Part shown: one piece after another, positions 1 to 6,217 of the stretch
How positions within the stretch are numbered: the stretch's first letter is position 1
How the letters are laid out: each line of letters begins with the position of its first letter
From: an uncultured Clostridia bacterium
GTDB lineage: Bacteria; Bacillota; Clostridia; Christensenellales; Aristaeellaceae
NCBI GenBank assembly: GCA_946042585.1
Contig: CAMGDO010000048.1
Coordinates: 1-6,800, forward strand
Length of the DNA: 6,800 nt
Reading direction: 5' to 3'
Notes under the pieces: model-generated
What the model was told of the DNA's origin: nothing
Databases searched by the model: none
Seen by the model: only the letters and a program-made list of their open reading frames with translations
Position numbers and translations under genes: made by a program

Positions 1-847
1 CGATGGCAATCGCCGCCCAGATCACCGTATACAATCCCTGCGGAATGGAGAACAATAGAATGGGAATGGCGCCCAGATATGGGCCGGCATAGGGAATCAG
101 ATCGCATATGCCCATGACAATGCCCAATAAAAGCCAGGCCGGTACTCCCACCAGCAAAAGTGCCAGAGCGGTCAAAAGCGCAACCGCCAGACTGACCAGC
201 AGCTGTCCGCGAAAATAACCGGCGATTTCGCGGCGCATTTCCCGCAGAGCCGTCAGAATCCGCCGCCTGAAGCGGATGGGAATGACCAGCGACAGCTGAA
301 AACAGAAGGATTCACGATCGCGCAGAAAATAAAAGGCCAGCACGGGCGAAAGAAACATGCGCATGAGGCTGGAGCCTGTGGCGGCGATTTTCTGCATGGC
401 CCGGGGCGCGGCGCCCAGCAGCGCGGAGGCGGCCTTTTGAAGCAGCTCCTGCGAGGACGCAAAGGAGAGATCAAACTGCTGCGCCAGCGACGACTGGGAA
501 ATGCGGTCGATCACCTGCTGTATCAGCTCCAACAGATAGGGGACGGCGCCCACCGCCTGCGCGCCCTGCTTGATGAGCTGCGGCAACAGCAGCACCAAAA
601 GCAGCGACAGCGCCAGCAGAAAGGAAATCAGCGACAGAAAGGCGGACAGACCGGCAGGCAGACGGCGTTCAAGCAGCGCGCACAGCGGGCGCGCCGACCA
701 GGCCAGCAGCACGGCCAACAGCACCTGCAGCAGAAGCTGCGAAAAGGCAGCACGGAAGATAAAGAGCACGAGCGCCACGGCGGCTGCCGTGAGGATCAGC
801 CGGATCCTGCGCGGCAGCGCGTACTTCTCGCCGCGAAGGGCGAACAT
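1..847 (-). CDS. AI-2E family transporter (PF01594-like), 3' end outside window
   Basis: Polytopic inner-membrane protein of the AI-2E transporter / PerM / YrrI family, whose members are variously linked to autoinducer-2 export or ion exchange. The 282 codons read without a stop from ATG at 847 to the window edge. Hydrophobic segments lie near residues 14-32, 36-54, 66-90, 164-176, 213-235 and 236-282. The family signature is clear in the second half: YFLRDRE at 173-179, GYFRGQ at 210-215 followed by a long hydrophobic stretch, and DLIPYAGPYLGAIP at 249-262. The soluble stretch at about 93-160 matches the family's central extracytoplasmic region. Family members are usually about 340-380 residues, so roughly 60-100 C-terminal residues lie outside. 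The start lies 2 bases after the stop of the 44-residue gene upstream (TAAGGATG), implying translational coupling. The family call is secure; the transported substrate is unknown. Confidence 0.92.
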   Translation of the reverse strand, partial: MFALRGEKYALPRRIRLILTAAAVALVLFIFRAAFSQLLLQVLLAVLLAWSARPLCALLERRLPAGLSAFLSLISFLLALSLLLVLLLPQLIKQGAQAVGAVPYLLELIQQVIDRISQSSLAQQFDLSFASSQELLQKAASALLGAAPRAMQKIAATGSSLMRMFLSPVLAFYFLRDRESFCFQLSLVIPIRFRRRILTALREMRREIAGYFRGQLLVSLAVALLTALALLLVGVPAWLLLGIVMGICDLIPYAGPYLGAIPILLFSIPQGLYTVIWAAIAI

Positions 848-849
848 CC

Positions 850-984
850 TTACAGCCCCAGCTTTCTGCACAGAATGCGCTTCATCTTGCGGGCTGAACG
901 CAGGGCGCAGCGGCGCATCAATCCCATGCGCGTGCCCATGGCATAGCCAATGGCGCCAGAGAGAATGCAGCAGTAGAGTTTCAT
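850..984 (-). CDS. 44-residue membrane micro-protein, unrecognised
   Basis: Small ORF beginning MKLYCCILSGAIGYAMG and ending RKLGL. A perfect AAAGGAGG Shine-Dalgarno sits just after the stop of the PRC-barrel gene, 7 bases before this ATG, and the next gene starts 2 bases after its stop. It therefore fills the gap between two recognisable genes exactly, which strongly supports real translation. Residues 4-16 are hydrophobic with small-residue GxxxG-like spacing (GAIGYAMG), and the remaining 28 residues carry about a dozen Arg/Lys. This suggests one short membrane segment or amphipathic anchor with a basic cytoplasmic tail. It has four cysteines (5, 6, 26, 39). I recognise no family. It could assist the adjacent transporter or PRC-barrel protein, or act independently; this is inference from position only. 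Confidence 0.72.
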   Translation of the reverse strand: MKLYCCILSGAIGYAMGTRMGLMRRCALRSARKMKRILCRKLGL

Positions 985-999
985 GGCGGGTTCCTCCTT

Positions 1000-1440
1000 T
1001 CAGTTTTGCCTGCAGGGGATCGTCACATGGCCTGTGGCGCCGCTGGATTTCACGTCGAACGCCGTAGCGAAAAAACGCCCGTTGAGCAGGTCATCCAGCG
1101 GCCCGGAGGAGATTTCCAGCGCCGTCACGCGCAGCGTGTTTTCATCCAGCATCACATCCGTGACGACGCCAACGCGCAGACCGTCTGCATCCGTCACGCG
1201 AAACAGACGGTAGGCGGCGTTTTTCGGCATGCGCGAGGGCTTCTGACGGCTGATCACAGCCAGCCGTCCCAGCATTTCGATGCTGTCTGCATCCAGCCAG
1301 CGCGAGATGCGTAGCCCGTCGCGCAAAACCAGCCCGCGCAGGCGCCTGCCGTCCTGACTGACCACGCCCCGAATGATGGAGCCAACCTGCTCGCCATGCA
1401 GGATAACGGGCAGACCGATAAGTCTTTTCATTCCGGTCAC
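1000..1440 (-). CDS. PRC-barrel domain protein (YrrD-like), two PRC repeats
   Basis: A 146-residue soluble protein with two PRC-barrel-like beta units. The first, residues about 6-60, has GLPVILHGEQVGSIIRGVV then RGLVLRDG. The second, about 78-130, has LFRVTDADGLRVGVVTDV then ALEISSGPLDDLLNGR. PRC-barrels are small beta-barrel modules found in ribosome maturation factor RimM, photosynthetic reaction centre H subunits and YrrD-type Firmicute proteins of unknown role. The start chosen is GTG at 1440, with GGTGA 6 bases upstream. An ATG at 1431 (residue 4) is possible but has no good ribosome binding site. It leads a compact unit with the 44-residue protein (15-base gap) and the AI-2E transporter, preceded by a candidate promoter and an inverted repeat. 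Exact function unknown. Confidence 0.82.
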   Translation of the reverse strand: MTGMKRLIGLPVILHGEQVGSIIRGVVSQDGRRLRGLVLRDGLRISRWLDADSIEMLGRLAVISRQKPSRMPKNAAYRLFRVTDADGLRVGVVTDVMLDENTLRVTALEISSGPLDDLLNGRFFATAFDVKSSGATGHVTIPCRQN

Positions 1441-1446
1441 ATGCGA

Positions 1447-1471
1447 TCACCGGTGCTAGTATTGCCGGTGA
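1447..1471. repeat. Perfect 7-bp inverted repeat in the PRC-barrel gene leader
   Basis: TCACCGG (1447-1453) and CCGGTGA (1465-1471) are exact reverse complements separated by 11 bases. Read on the minus strand it lies in the leader of the PRC-barrel gene, and the second arm contains the GGTGA likely used as Shine-Dalgarno for the GTG start at 1440. A hairpin in the mRNA would therefore hide the ribosome binding site. It could alternatively be a dimeric regulator operator, since the left arm is also part of the 8-bp palindrome CACCGGTG (1448-1455). There is no U-tract on either side, so it is not a rho-independent terminator. Confidence 0.55.
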
Positions 1472-1548
1472 CAGGGGGCAGATGCGTGGTAAATAAACAC
1501 AGCGGATGCACTGTGAACTGAATTGTTGAATAAAGTGCTGAATACTAT

Positions 1549-1577
1549 ATAATACAAACAAAATATAAAAATAACAA
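1549..1577 (-). promoter_or_regulatory. Candidate sigma-A promoter for PRC-barrel / micro-protein / AI-2E unit
   Basis: On the minus strand, TTGTTA (1572-1577) is followed after exactly 17 bases by TATTAT (1549-1554), close to consensus -35 and -10 boxes. It lies in an AT-rich gap, downstream of the MFS gene stop and about 100 bases before the GTG at 1440. The AT richness lowers specificity, but the position is right for an internal promoter. The leader would contain the inverted repeat at 1447-1471. Confidence 0.5.
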
Positions 1578-1593
1578 ACCAAAGTATAACAAT

Positions 1594-2742
1594 TTACGCA
1601 TCTGTCAGCGGAGGACGGCGCAGGAAATACGGCGCTGCGCACAAAAACGACAGAAGGCATACGCCGCTGATCATCACAAATCCGGCGGGAATGCCCAGCC
1701 TGTGGCTGATGAGACCGCCGCCCAGCACGCCAAACACGCGCGAGATCCCAAAGCCAACGACCGACACAACCGTCTGACCGCTGGCGCGAAGGCTTTCAGG
1801 CACGGCGCGGCTGACGAATTTGGCCATGCAGACGGTCATCACAATGAAGCCAAGACCATGCAGCAGCTGGCTGGCAAGAGCGATGATCACATGGCTCGTG
1901 AAGCCCAGCAGCGCAAAGCGCAAGGCCAGCGCGGCGGCAGATACGAGCATCAGCCGTCCGGCGCCATGGCGCTCATACAGACGGTCTCCCAGCAGCAGAA
2001 AGGGAATCTCGCTGGCGGAAGAAAGAAAATAGGCAAGCCCCAGCAGGCTGCTGCTGCCGCCCTGAAGCGCGGTGAAATACAGGGAGAAATAGCTGTAAAA
2101 ATACCCCATGGCCAGCTGCAGAGGCATCAGCAGCGCCAGCAGGGGCAGCATATAGGGGGTTCTGAGCGTATCAAAAAAGCGAGCAGGACGGGTATCGGGC
2201 TGCTTTTCGCAGCGGGGCAGAAAACACGCGGCGGCAAACAGCAAAAAAAGCCCCGCGCTGACAAGCAGCGGAACGGTCTGATAGCTGCCGCGCAGGGCAT
2301 AGCCGGCAGACAGATTGACAATGGCGAAGGATATGCAGCCGCGCAGCCGTACCGGACAATAGGGGGCGTTTGCCTTTTGCAGCGATTGCAGAACGAGGCT
2401 GTCGCCCAGCGGCTGAATGGCAGTATAAAAGGCGGAGAAAGCGCAGCTGAGCGCCAGCAGCCAGCCAAAGGCGGGCATGCGTGAATAGAAGGGAATCAAC
2501 GCGCAGGAAACGCCGGTGATGAGCAGAAGCACAGCGTTTTTGCTGCGTGCGTGGTCGCTGAGCATGCCCCAAAGCGGCTGAAAGATCAGCGCCATCAGGG
2601 GAAAAGAAACCAGCAGCAACATCAGCTCATAATCGCTGACGCCAAGCTGCTGGAAGTATTTGGAGATATAGCCCTGGTAGAGCGCGTTGACGCCGTAATA
2701 CAACGCCAGAAATGCTGCGCAGCGTCGGGAAGTCGGATTCAT
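1594..2742 (-). CDS. MFS transporter, MFS_1-like (HcaT/nucleoside-symporter-like group)
   Basis: A 382-residue integral membrane transporter of the major facilitator superfamily with about 12 hydrophobic segments in two halves joined by a charged stretch near residues 180-195 (PRCEKQPDTRPARF). The loop after segment 2 carries QPLWGMLSDHARSKN (55-69), matching MFS motif A (G-x3-D-x2-R). The RLRGCISFA element in the first half resembles the R-x-[WYL]-G-S-x-[GS]-F-A pattern of the MFS_1-like / HcaT / nucleoside:H+ symporter group. The start is ATG at 2742, giving MNPTSRR, preceded by AGAGAGG at suitable spacing. An upstream in-frame ATG at 2826 would extend back into rpiB and is rejected. It begins 28 bases after the rpiB stop, so the two are probably co-transcribed. 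That pairing hints at a pentose, nucleoside or other sugar-like substrate, which is inference only. The length is normal for the family. Confidence 0.85.
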   Translation of the reverse strand: MNPTSRRCAAFLALYYGVNALYQGYISKYFQQLGVSDYELMLLLVSFPLMALIFQPLWGMLSDHARSKNAVLLLITGVSCALIPFYSRMPAFGWLLALSCAFSAFYTAIQPLGDSLVLQSLQKANAPYCPVRLRGCISFAIVNLSAGYALRGSYQTVPLLVSAGLFLLFAAACFLPRCEKQPDTRPARFFDTLRTPYMLPLLALLMPLQLAMGYFYSYFSLYFTALQGGSSSLLGLAYFLSSASEIPFLLLGDRLYERHGAGRLMLVSAAALALRFALLGFTSHVIIALASQLLHGLGFIVMTVCMAKFVSRAVPESLRASGQTVVSVVGFGISRVFGVLGGGLISHRLGIPAGFVMISGVCLLSFLCAAPYFLRRPPLTDA

Positions 2743-2770
2743 CGCGCGCCTCTCTTCTTTGCAGGGAATG

Positions 2771-3229
2771 TCACTCGAGCGCTTCGCCGCGCTCCAGTGC
2801 GCTGAGCATTTCCACCCGGCGGGCATGGCGCCCCTCGGTGGCCTGGGTTTCGGTGGTCAGGAAGGTGCGCACAATGGCCTTGGCAAGCTCCGGCCCGATG
2901 ATGCGCGCGCCCATGGAGAGCATGTTGGCGTTATTGTGCTGGCGGGTCAATTCGGCTGACAGCGGATCATGGCACAGCGCGCAGCGCACGCCGGGAATTT
3001 TGTTGGCGGCAATCCCGATGCCGATGCCTGTGCCGCAGATGAGGATGCCGTAATCACATTCTCCGTTGACCACGGCATGCGCAGCGCGGGCGGCATATAT
3101 GGGATAATCGCAGCTGACGGACTCATAGGTGCCAAAGTCCTGGTAGGTATGGCCCATTTCGGTGAGCAGCGCGATGATTTCCTTTTTCAGTTCGAGGGCG
3201 GAATGATCGTTGGCAATCGCGATTTTCAT
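2771..3229 (-). CDS. rpiB: Ribose-5-phosphate isomerase B (RpiB/LacAB family)
   Basis: Cytoplasmic isomerase interconverting ribose 5-phosphate and ribulose 5-phosphate in the non-oxidative pentose phosphate pathway; some relatives act on allose or galactose phosphates. The 152-residue length is typical. Family elements are all present: the N-terminal strand with Asp8-His9 (IANDHS), DYP at 41-43, the catalytic loop ILICGTGIGIGIAANK with Cys65 as expected base and Thr67, RQHNNANML with His98, and the C-terminal GRH at 133-135 that contributes phosphate binding. The start is ATG at 3229, preceded by AGAGGTG 8 bases upstream; a longer frame from 3277 adds 16 residues without family similarity and would begin inside the promoter. 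It is the first gene of a leftward unit with the MFS transporter. Activity on ribose 5-phosphate rather than another sugar phosphate is likely but not proven by sequence. Confidence 0.93.
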   Translation of the reverse strand: MKIAIANDHSALELKKEIIALLTEMGHTYQDFGTYESVSCDYPIYAARAAHAVVNGECDYGILICGTGIGIGIAANKIPGVRCALCHDPLSAELTRQHNNANMLSMGARIIGPELAKAIVRTFLTTETQATEGRHARRVEMLSALERGEALE

Positions 3230-3267
3230 AAGAAGCACCTCTTGATTTCTTTTGATGATCGGTTCAC

Positions 3268-3296
3268 AGGATACCACGTTTGCTCCGGCGCGTCAA
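3268..3296 (-). promoter_or_regulatory. Candidate sigma-A promoter of rpiB-MFS
   Basis: Minus-strand TTGACG (3291-3296), 17-base spacer, TATCCT (3268-3273). The -35 matches consensus at five of six positions. The predicted transcript begins about 30 bases before the rpiB ATG at 3229, leaving room for the AGAGGTG ribosome binding site. Confidence 0.6.
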
Positions 3297-3380
3297 GGCG
3301 AAGCCATCGTCTATTGTGCCTGCACCGGCAAAAAAACATGCGCGCAGGCGGGGGAAAATTGTAACACATAGGGGTTTTGT

Positions 3381-3409
3381 TTGCCTTTTTCTGCGGATGC
3401 TATTATAAT
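3381..3409 (+). promoter_or_regulatory. Candidate sigma-A promoter of the GT-C / small protein / GtrA operon
   Basis: TTGCCT (3381-3386), 17-base spacer, then a perfect TATAAT (3404-3409). Transcription would begin near 3416, giving a leader of about 35 bases before the GTG at 3451. It faces away from the rpiB promoter; the two -35 boxes are about 85 bases apart. The bases between (3297-3380) hold no gene and only a weak 6-bp stem. Confidence 0.65.
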
Positions 3410-3450
3410 TATTATGATCGACTTTCTGAACGGACGAAAGGAGAACGCGC

Positions 3451-5436
3451 GTGCTGGCGTTATTGTATCTGCTTGTTTATCTGTGCGCGGGATGTATCAT
3501 GACCCGCGCGCTGCTGCCATCCCAGCGTGTGCAGGTGCGCATCTGGCTTGGCTTGTGTCTTGGTATTCTTTTGATGATGTGGCTGCCGGCGCTGCTGGCG
3601 ATGGCGCTGAGCTTTTCTGTGCTGTGTCATATGCTGGCGCTGATTCCGCTGGCGATCGCAACGGTGCTTGTCTGGCATTTTCGCGACAGAAATGCGCGTG
3701 TGCGGTCGTTTTCGCGGGAGGACAGGCAGTTTTTGATTCTGATGGGATGCACGGCGCTGCCGCTGAGCGTGCTGGGAGGATATCTGCAGTATACGCATTG
3801 CCTGCGTCAGGTAAACGGTACGCTGCATGTGGGGCAGAGCACCTACGGCGATCTGCCGCTGCATCTGGGGATTATCACGAGCCTGCGCAATGCCGCGTTC
3901 CCGGCGGATTACAGCATTTTCCCGGGCGAGCGGCTGACATATCCTTTCCTGATGGACAGCTTTTCCACGTCGTTCATGCTTTTTGGCATGGATTTGCAGG
4001 GCGCCGTGGTGGTGCCGGGCGCACTGATGATGGCGCTGGTGTTTTCGGGCTATCTCATTCTGGCGGATCGGATGACCACATCCCGCCGCGCAGTGGTGAT
4101 TGCCGCGCTGTTTTTGTTTATCAACGGCGGCTTGGGCTTTCTGTACAGCATTGATATGCTGGGTGAAAGCCTGGGCACGCTGCTGAATGAAAACCTGCAG
4201 AGCGAGAATTCTCTGCAGGCGGGCACCTGGCTTGAGCGTCTCGAAACGATTCTTGACGGCTGGTATATGACGCCGGCCAATCATGCGGAGCAGTCCTATT
4301 ATAACCTGCGCTGGAGCAATATCATTGTGGATATGATGGTGCCGCAGCGCACGTTTCTGGGGGGCTGGTGCATACTGCTGCCCTGTATTTATCTGCTATA
4401 TGACGGTGCTGCGCGGCGGGAAAACCGTATGCCGGTGCGCCAGACGGCTTTGCTGGGTGTCATGGCGGGGGGGCTGCCGCTGTTGCACACCCATTCTTTT
4501 CTGGCGCTGGGGCTGCTCAGCGCGGGCTGGATGGCGTATGATCTGCTGCATCACGGCAAATGGAAGCCCTGGCTGATCTATGGCTTTACCGCCTGCGCGC
4601 TGGCAGCGCCGCAGCTGTTCGGGTGGACCTTCCGGCATACCAGCGGCAACGGACAGTTTGTTTATTTCCAGTTCAACTGGGTCAACAACCCCGGCGGCAG
4701 CGGAATGCGTGACGGGTATCTGTGGTTCTGGATCAAGAATATCGGCCTGCCGCTGATTCTGCTGATTCTGTCGTTGTGCGAGAAAAACCAGCGGCGGCGC
4801 TTCATTGCATCGGGCGCGTTTGTCATTTTTGTGGTATCAGAGTTTATCATCTTCCAGCCAAATGAATATGACAACAACAAGCTGTTCTATGTGTGGTGGG
4901 CGCTGAGTGCCGTGCTGGCGGCTGAATATGCGGTGGAGCTGTTTGACCGCCTCAGGGGGCTGCGCGGGCGCTATGTGCTGGCGGCAATGACGGCTGTAGC
5001 CTGCCTTGCGACGGGCACGCTGTCCATTGCACGGGAATGTGTGAGCGATTATCAGATGTTCTCGCGCAGCGATGTGGCGCTGGCAGAATGGGTGGAGGAA
5101 AATACGGAGACTGGAGACACCTTCATCTGCTGGACGCAGCATATCAATCCGGTGTCAGCGCTGGCAGGGCGCAGCATTGTGTGCGGTCCCGATCTGTGGC
5201 TGTATTATCATGGCTATGATACGGGAAGCCGGCAGCAGGATATCCGGGCGTTTTATGCGAAGCCTTCTGAGAATGAAGACGTGCTGGAGAAATACCGGGT
5301 GTCATACATTCTGGTGGGCAGCTATGAACGCAGCAATCTTGTGGTGAATGAGACGGAGCTTTCGGCGCTCTATGAGCTGGTCTATGAAGCGATGGACGGC
5401 ACGCGGGTGTATAAGATAGGTGAAAAGTATGGTTGA
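3451..5436 (+). CDS. Polytopic membrane protein, putative GT-C-type glycosyltransferase
   Basis: A 661-residue membrane protein with roughly 11-13 hydrophobic segments (about residues 3-20, 31-55, 57-76, 94-113, 183-204, 211-233, 304-317, 333-362, 372-390, 424-442, 451-468, 478-497, 509-526), then a soluble C-terminal domain of about 130 residues. The large first loop carries YGDLPLHLG (132-140). An acidic residue in the first extracytoplasmic loop is typical of GT-C enzymes, which transfer sugars from polyprenyl-phosphate donors outside the membrane, so Asp134 with His138 is the candidate catalytic spot. Other distinctive elements are SNIIVDMMVPQRTFLGGW (289-306) and PNEYDNNKLFYVWW (470-483). 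I cannot name the exact family. The start is GTG at 3451, with AAAGGAG 7 bases upstream. Its 3' end overlaps the next gene by 8 bases. The GtrA gene in the operon supports a role in lipid-linked sugar transfer; substrate unknown. Confidence 0.75.
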   Translation: MLALLYLLVYLCAGCIMTRALLPSQRVQVRIWLGLCLGILLMMWLPALLAMALSFSVLCHMLALIPLAIATVLVWHFRDRNARVRSFSREDRQFLILMGCTALPLSVLGGYLQYTHCLRQVNGTLHVGQSTYGDLPLHLGIITSLRNAAFPADYSIFPGERLTYPFLMDSFSTSFMLFGMDLQGAVVVPGALMMALVFSGYLILADRMTTSRRAVVIAALFLFINGGLGFLYSIDMLGESLGTLLNENLQSENSLQAGTWLERLETILDGWYMTPANHAEQSYYNLRWSNIIVDMMVPQRTFLGGWCILLPCIYLLYDGAARRENRMPVRQTALLGVMAGGLPLLHTHSFLALGLLSAGWMAYDLLHHGKWKPWLIYGFTACALAAPQLFGWTFRHTSGNGQFVYFQFNWVNNPGGSGMRDGYLWFWIKNIGLPLILLILSLCEKNQRRRFIASGAFVIFVVSEFIIFQPNEYDNNKLFYVWWALSAVLAAEYAVELFDRLRGLRGRYVLAAMTAVACLATGTLSIARECVSDYQMFSRSDVALAEWVEENTETGDTFICWTQHINPVSALAGRSIVCGPDLWLYYHGYDTGSRQQDIRAFYAKPSENEDVLEKYRVSYILVGSYERSNLVVNETELSALYELVYEAMDGTRVYKIGEKYG

Positions 5437-5680
5437 GCGGTTTTTGCGCTATTCGCTGGAGCACGGCAGAAAAATTCTGCTGATGGTGATGGATGAAAAA
5501 GGCATCCGGCGCATGAATGCGACCATCGTGGCGCTGCACGCGGACACGGTGGAATATGTGCTCAATCGGTCAGGCAAGGTGAAAACGCTATCACTCTCTG
5601 AGATACTGTCGGCATCCTATGCGCGGGGAGACGACGGCGATACGCTGAAAAACGAACGGATGGAGACGAAAAAAACATGA
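5429..5680 (+). CDS. 83-residue conserved-looking small protein, unrecognised
   Basis: Small soluble protein of 83 residues starting MVERFLRYSLEHGRKI. An N-terminal helix is followed by alternating hydrophobic segments suggesting a small beta barrel or sheet (ILLMVMDEKG, NATIVALHADTVEYVLN, KVKTLSLSEILSASYARGD), then a charged tail. The start chosen is ATG at 5429, with AGGTG 6 bases before it; a GTG at 5420 overlaps that site and is less likely. It overlaps the preceding gene by 8 bases and the following gtrA-like gene by 4 (ATGA), which argues strongly that it is translated and coupled to both. I recall similar short proteins annotated only as hypothetical in Clostridia and cannot assign a function. 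The beta-rich pattern is loosely like WYL or SH3/Sm-type folds, which is speculation. Confidence 0.78.
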   Translation: MVERFLRYSLEHGRKILLMVMDEKGIRRMNATIVALHADTVEYVLNRSGKVKTLSLSEILSASYARGDDGDTLKNERMETKKT

Positions 5681-6150
5681 AGGGAAAGATATTGGCGCTG
5701 CTGCGCGACCGGGCCAGAATGCGCGAACTGGTGATGTATCTGATCTTTGGCGTGCTGACCACACTGGTCAGCTGGGGAACGTATTATCTGTGGCGGCAGA
5801 TGTTTGGCCTGACGGCTTACACGCCCGGAAGCAGCGCATATCTTTTGATTGCCAATTCCGGGCAGGTGATGGCCTTTGTGCTGTCGGTGGCGTTTGCCTT
5901 CTTTACCAACAAGCGCTATGTATTCCGCAGCGAACGCACGGCGGAAAACGGGCTGTGGAAAGAATTGGGGCTGTTTGTTTCCTCCCGCATCCTGGCGGCT
6001 GTGCTTTTTGATATTCTTCTGTTCAATGTCTGTCTCATGCTGCTCAGAAATACGGCGCTGAATGCCGATCTGTGGGTGAAGCTTGTCATGAATGTGCTGG
6101 TGGTGGTGTTCAATTATGTGGCCAGCAAGTTTGTGATTTTCAAAAAATGA
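5677..6150 (+). CDS. GtrA family membrane protein
   Basis: A 157-residue integral membrane protein of the GtrA/DPMS family (PF04138). Members of this family are thought to help move polyprenyl-phosphate-linked sugars across the membrane, or to assist glycosyltransferases in O-antigen, teichoic acid or arabinogalactan modification. Four membrane segments are visible at about residues 17-37, 57-77, 96-122 and 133-153. Family hallmarks are the N-terminal YLIFGVLTTLVSWGTYYL, FFTNKRYVF (75-83) between segments 2 and 3, and the closing NYVASKFVIFKK (146-157). The start ATG overlaps the previous stop (ATGA), with GGAG 11 bases upstream. No GtrB-type dolichyl/undecaprenyl-phosphate sugar synthase is in the window, so a donor-making partner would have to be encoded elsewhere. 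Length and topology are normal for the family. Confidence 0.92.
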   Translation: MKGKILALLRDRARMRELVMYLIFGVLTTLVSWGTYYLWRQMFGLTAYTPGSSAYLLIANSGQVMAFVLSVAFAFFTNKRYVFRSERTAENGLWKELGLFVSSRILAAVLFDILLFNVCLMLLRNTALNADLWVKLVMNVLVVVFNYVASKFVIFKK

Positions 6151-6179
6151 TTGCGCCGGACGGCGTAAGGTGATATAAT
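6151..6179 (+). promoter_or_regulatory. Candidate sigma-A promoter of the aldolase gene
   Basis: TTGCGC (6151-6156), 17-base spacer, perfect TATAAT (6174-6179). The -35 box begins on the base after the stop codon of the GtrA gene. The predicted start near 6186 leaves a leader of about 30 bases containing GAGGAGG (6202-6208), 9 bases before the ATG. No terminator separates the GtrA gene from this promoter, so read-through from the upstream operon is possible. Confidence 0.65.
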
Positions 6180-6217
6180 ACATTCTGTATCGATTACAAA
6201 CGAGGAGGAAACCTAAA

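Noticed and set aside
437..946. Plus-strand frame of 169 codons rich in Gln and Arg
   Set aside because: It lies opposite the AI-2E transporter and 44-residue genes. Gln/Arg-rich composition is the usual antisense shadow of Leu/Ala-rich membrane genes; no ribosome binding site or motif.
1702..2484. Plus-strand frame of 260 codons opposite the MFS gene
   Set aside because: Low-complexity Gln/Ala/Lys/Gly composition with no recognisable domain; it is the complement of the Leu-rich transporter on the coding strand.
2743..2826. Upstream in-frame ATG extending the MFS protein by 28 residues
   Set aside because: It would begin inside rpiB, adds non-membrane sequence without similarity, and the ATG at 2742 has a proper AGAGAGG site.
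3230..3277. Upstream in-frame start adding 16 residues to RpiB
   Set aside because: It would overlap the -10 box of the rpiB promoter and lacks family similarity; MKIAIANDH at 3229 is the standard RpiB start.
3318..3349. GCCTGC / GCAGGC inverted repeat with 20-base loop between the divergent promoters
   Set aside because: Only 6 bp with a long loop and no T-run; expected by chance in GC-rich DNA and not convincing as terminator or operator.
3460..4284. Minus-strand frame of 274 codons opposite the GT-C-like gene
   Set aside because: Gln/Arg/His-rich shadow of a membrane gene; the plus-strand frame has a ribosome binding site, promoter, topology and operon context.
6153..6166. CGCC / GGCG mini-hairpin after the GtrA stop as a terminator
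   Set aside because: The stem is only about 4 bp and is followed by TAAGG, not a T-run; it lies within the aldolase promoter.
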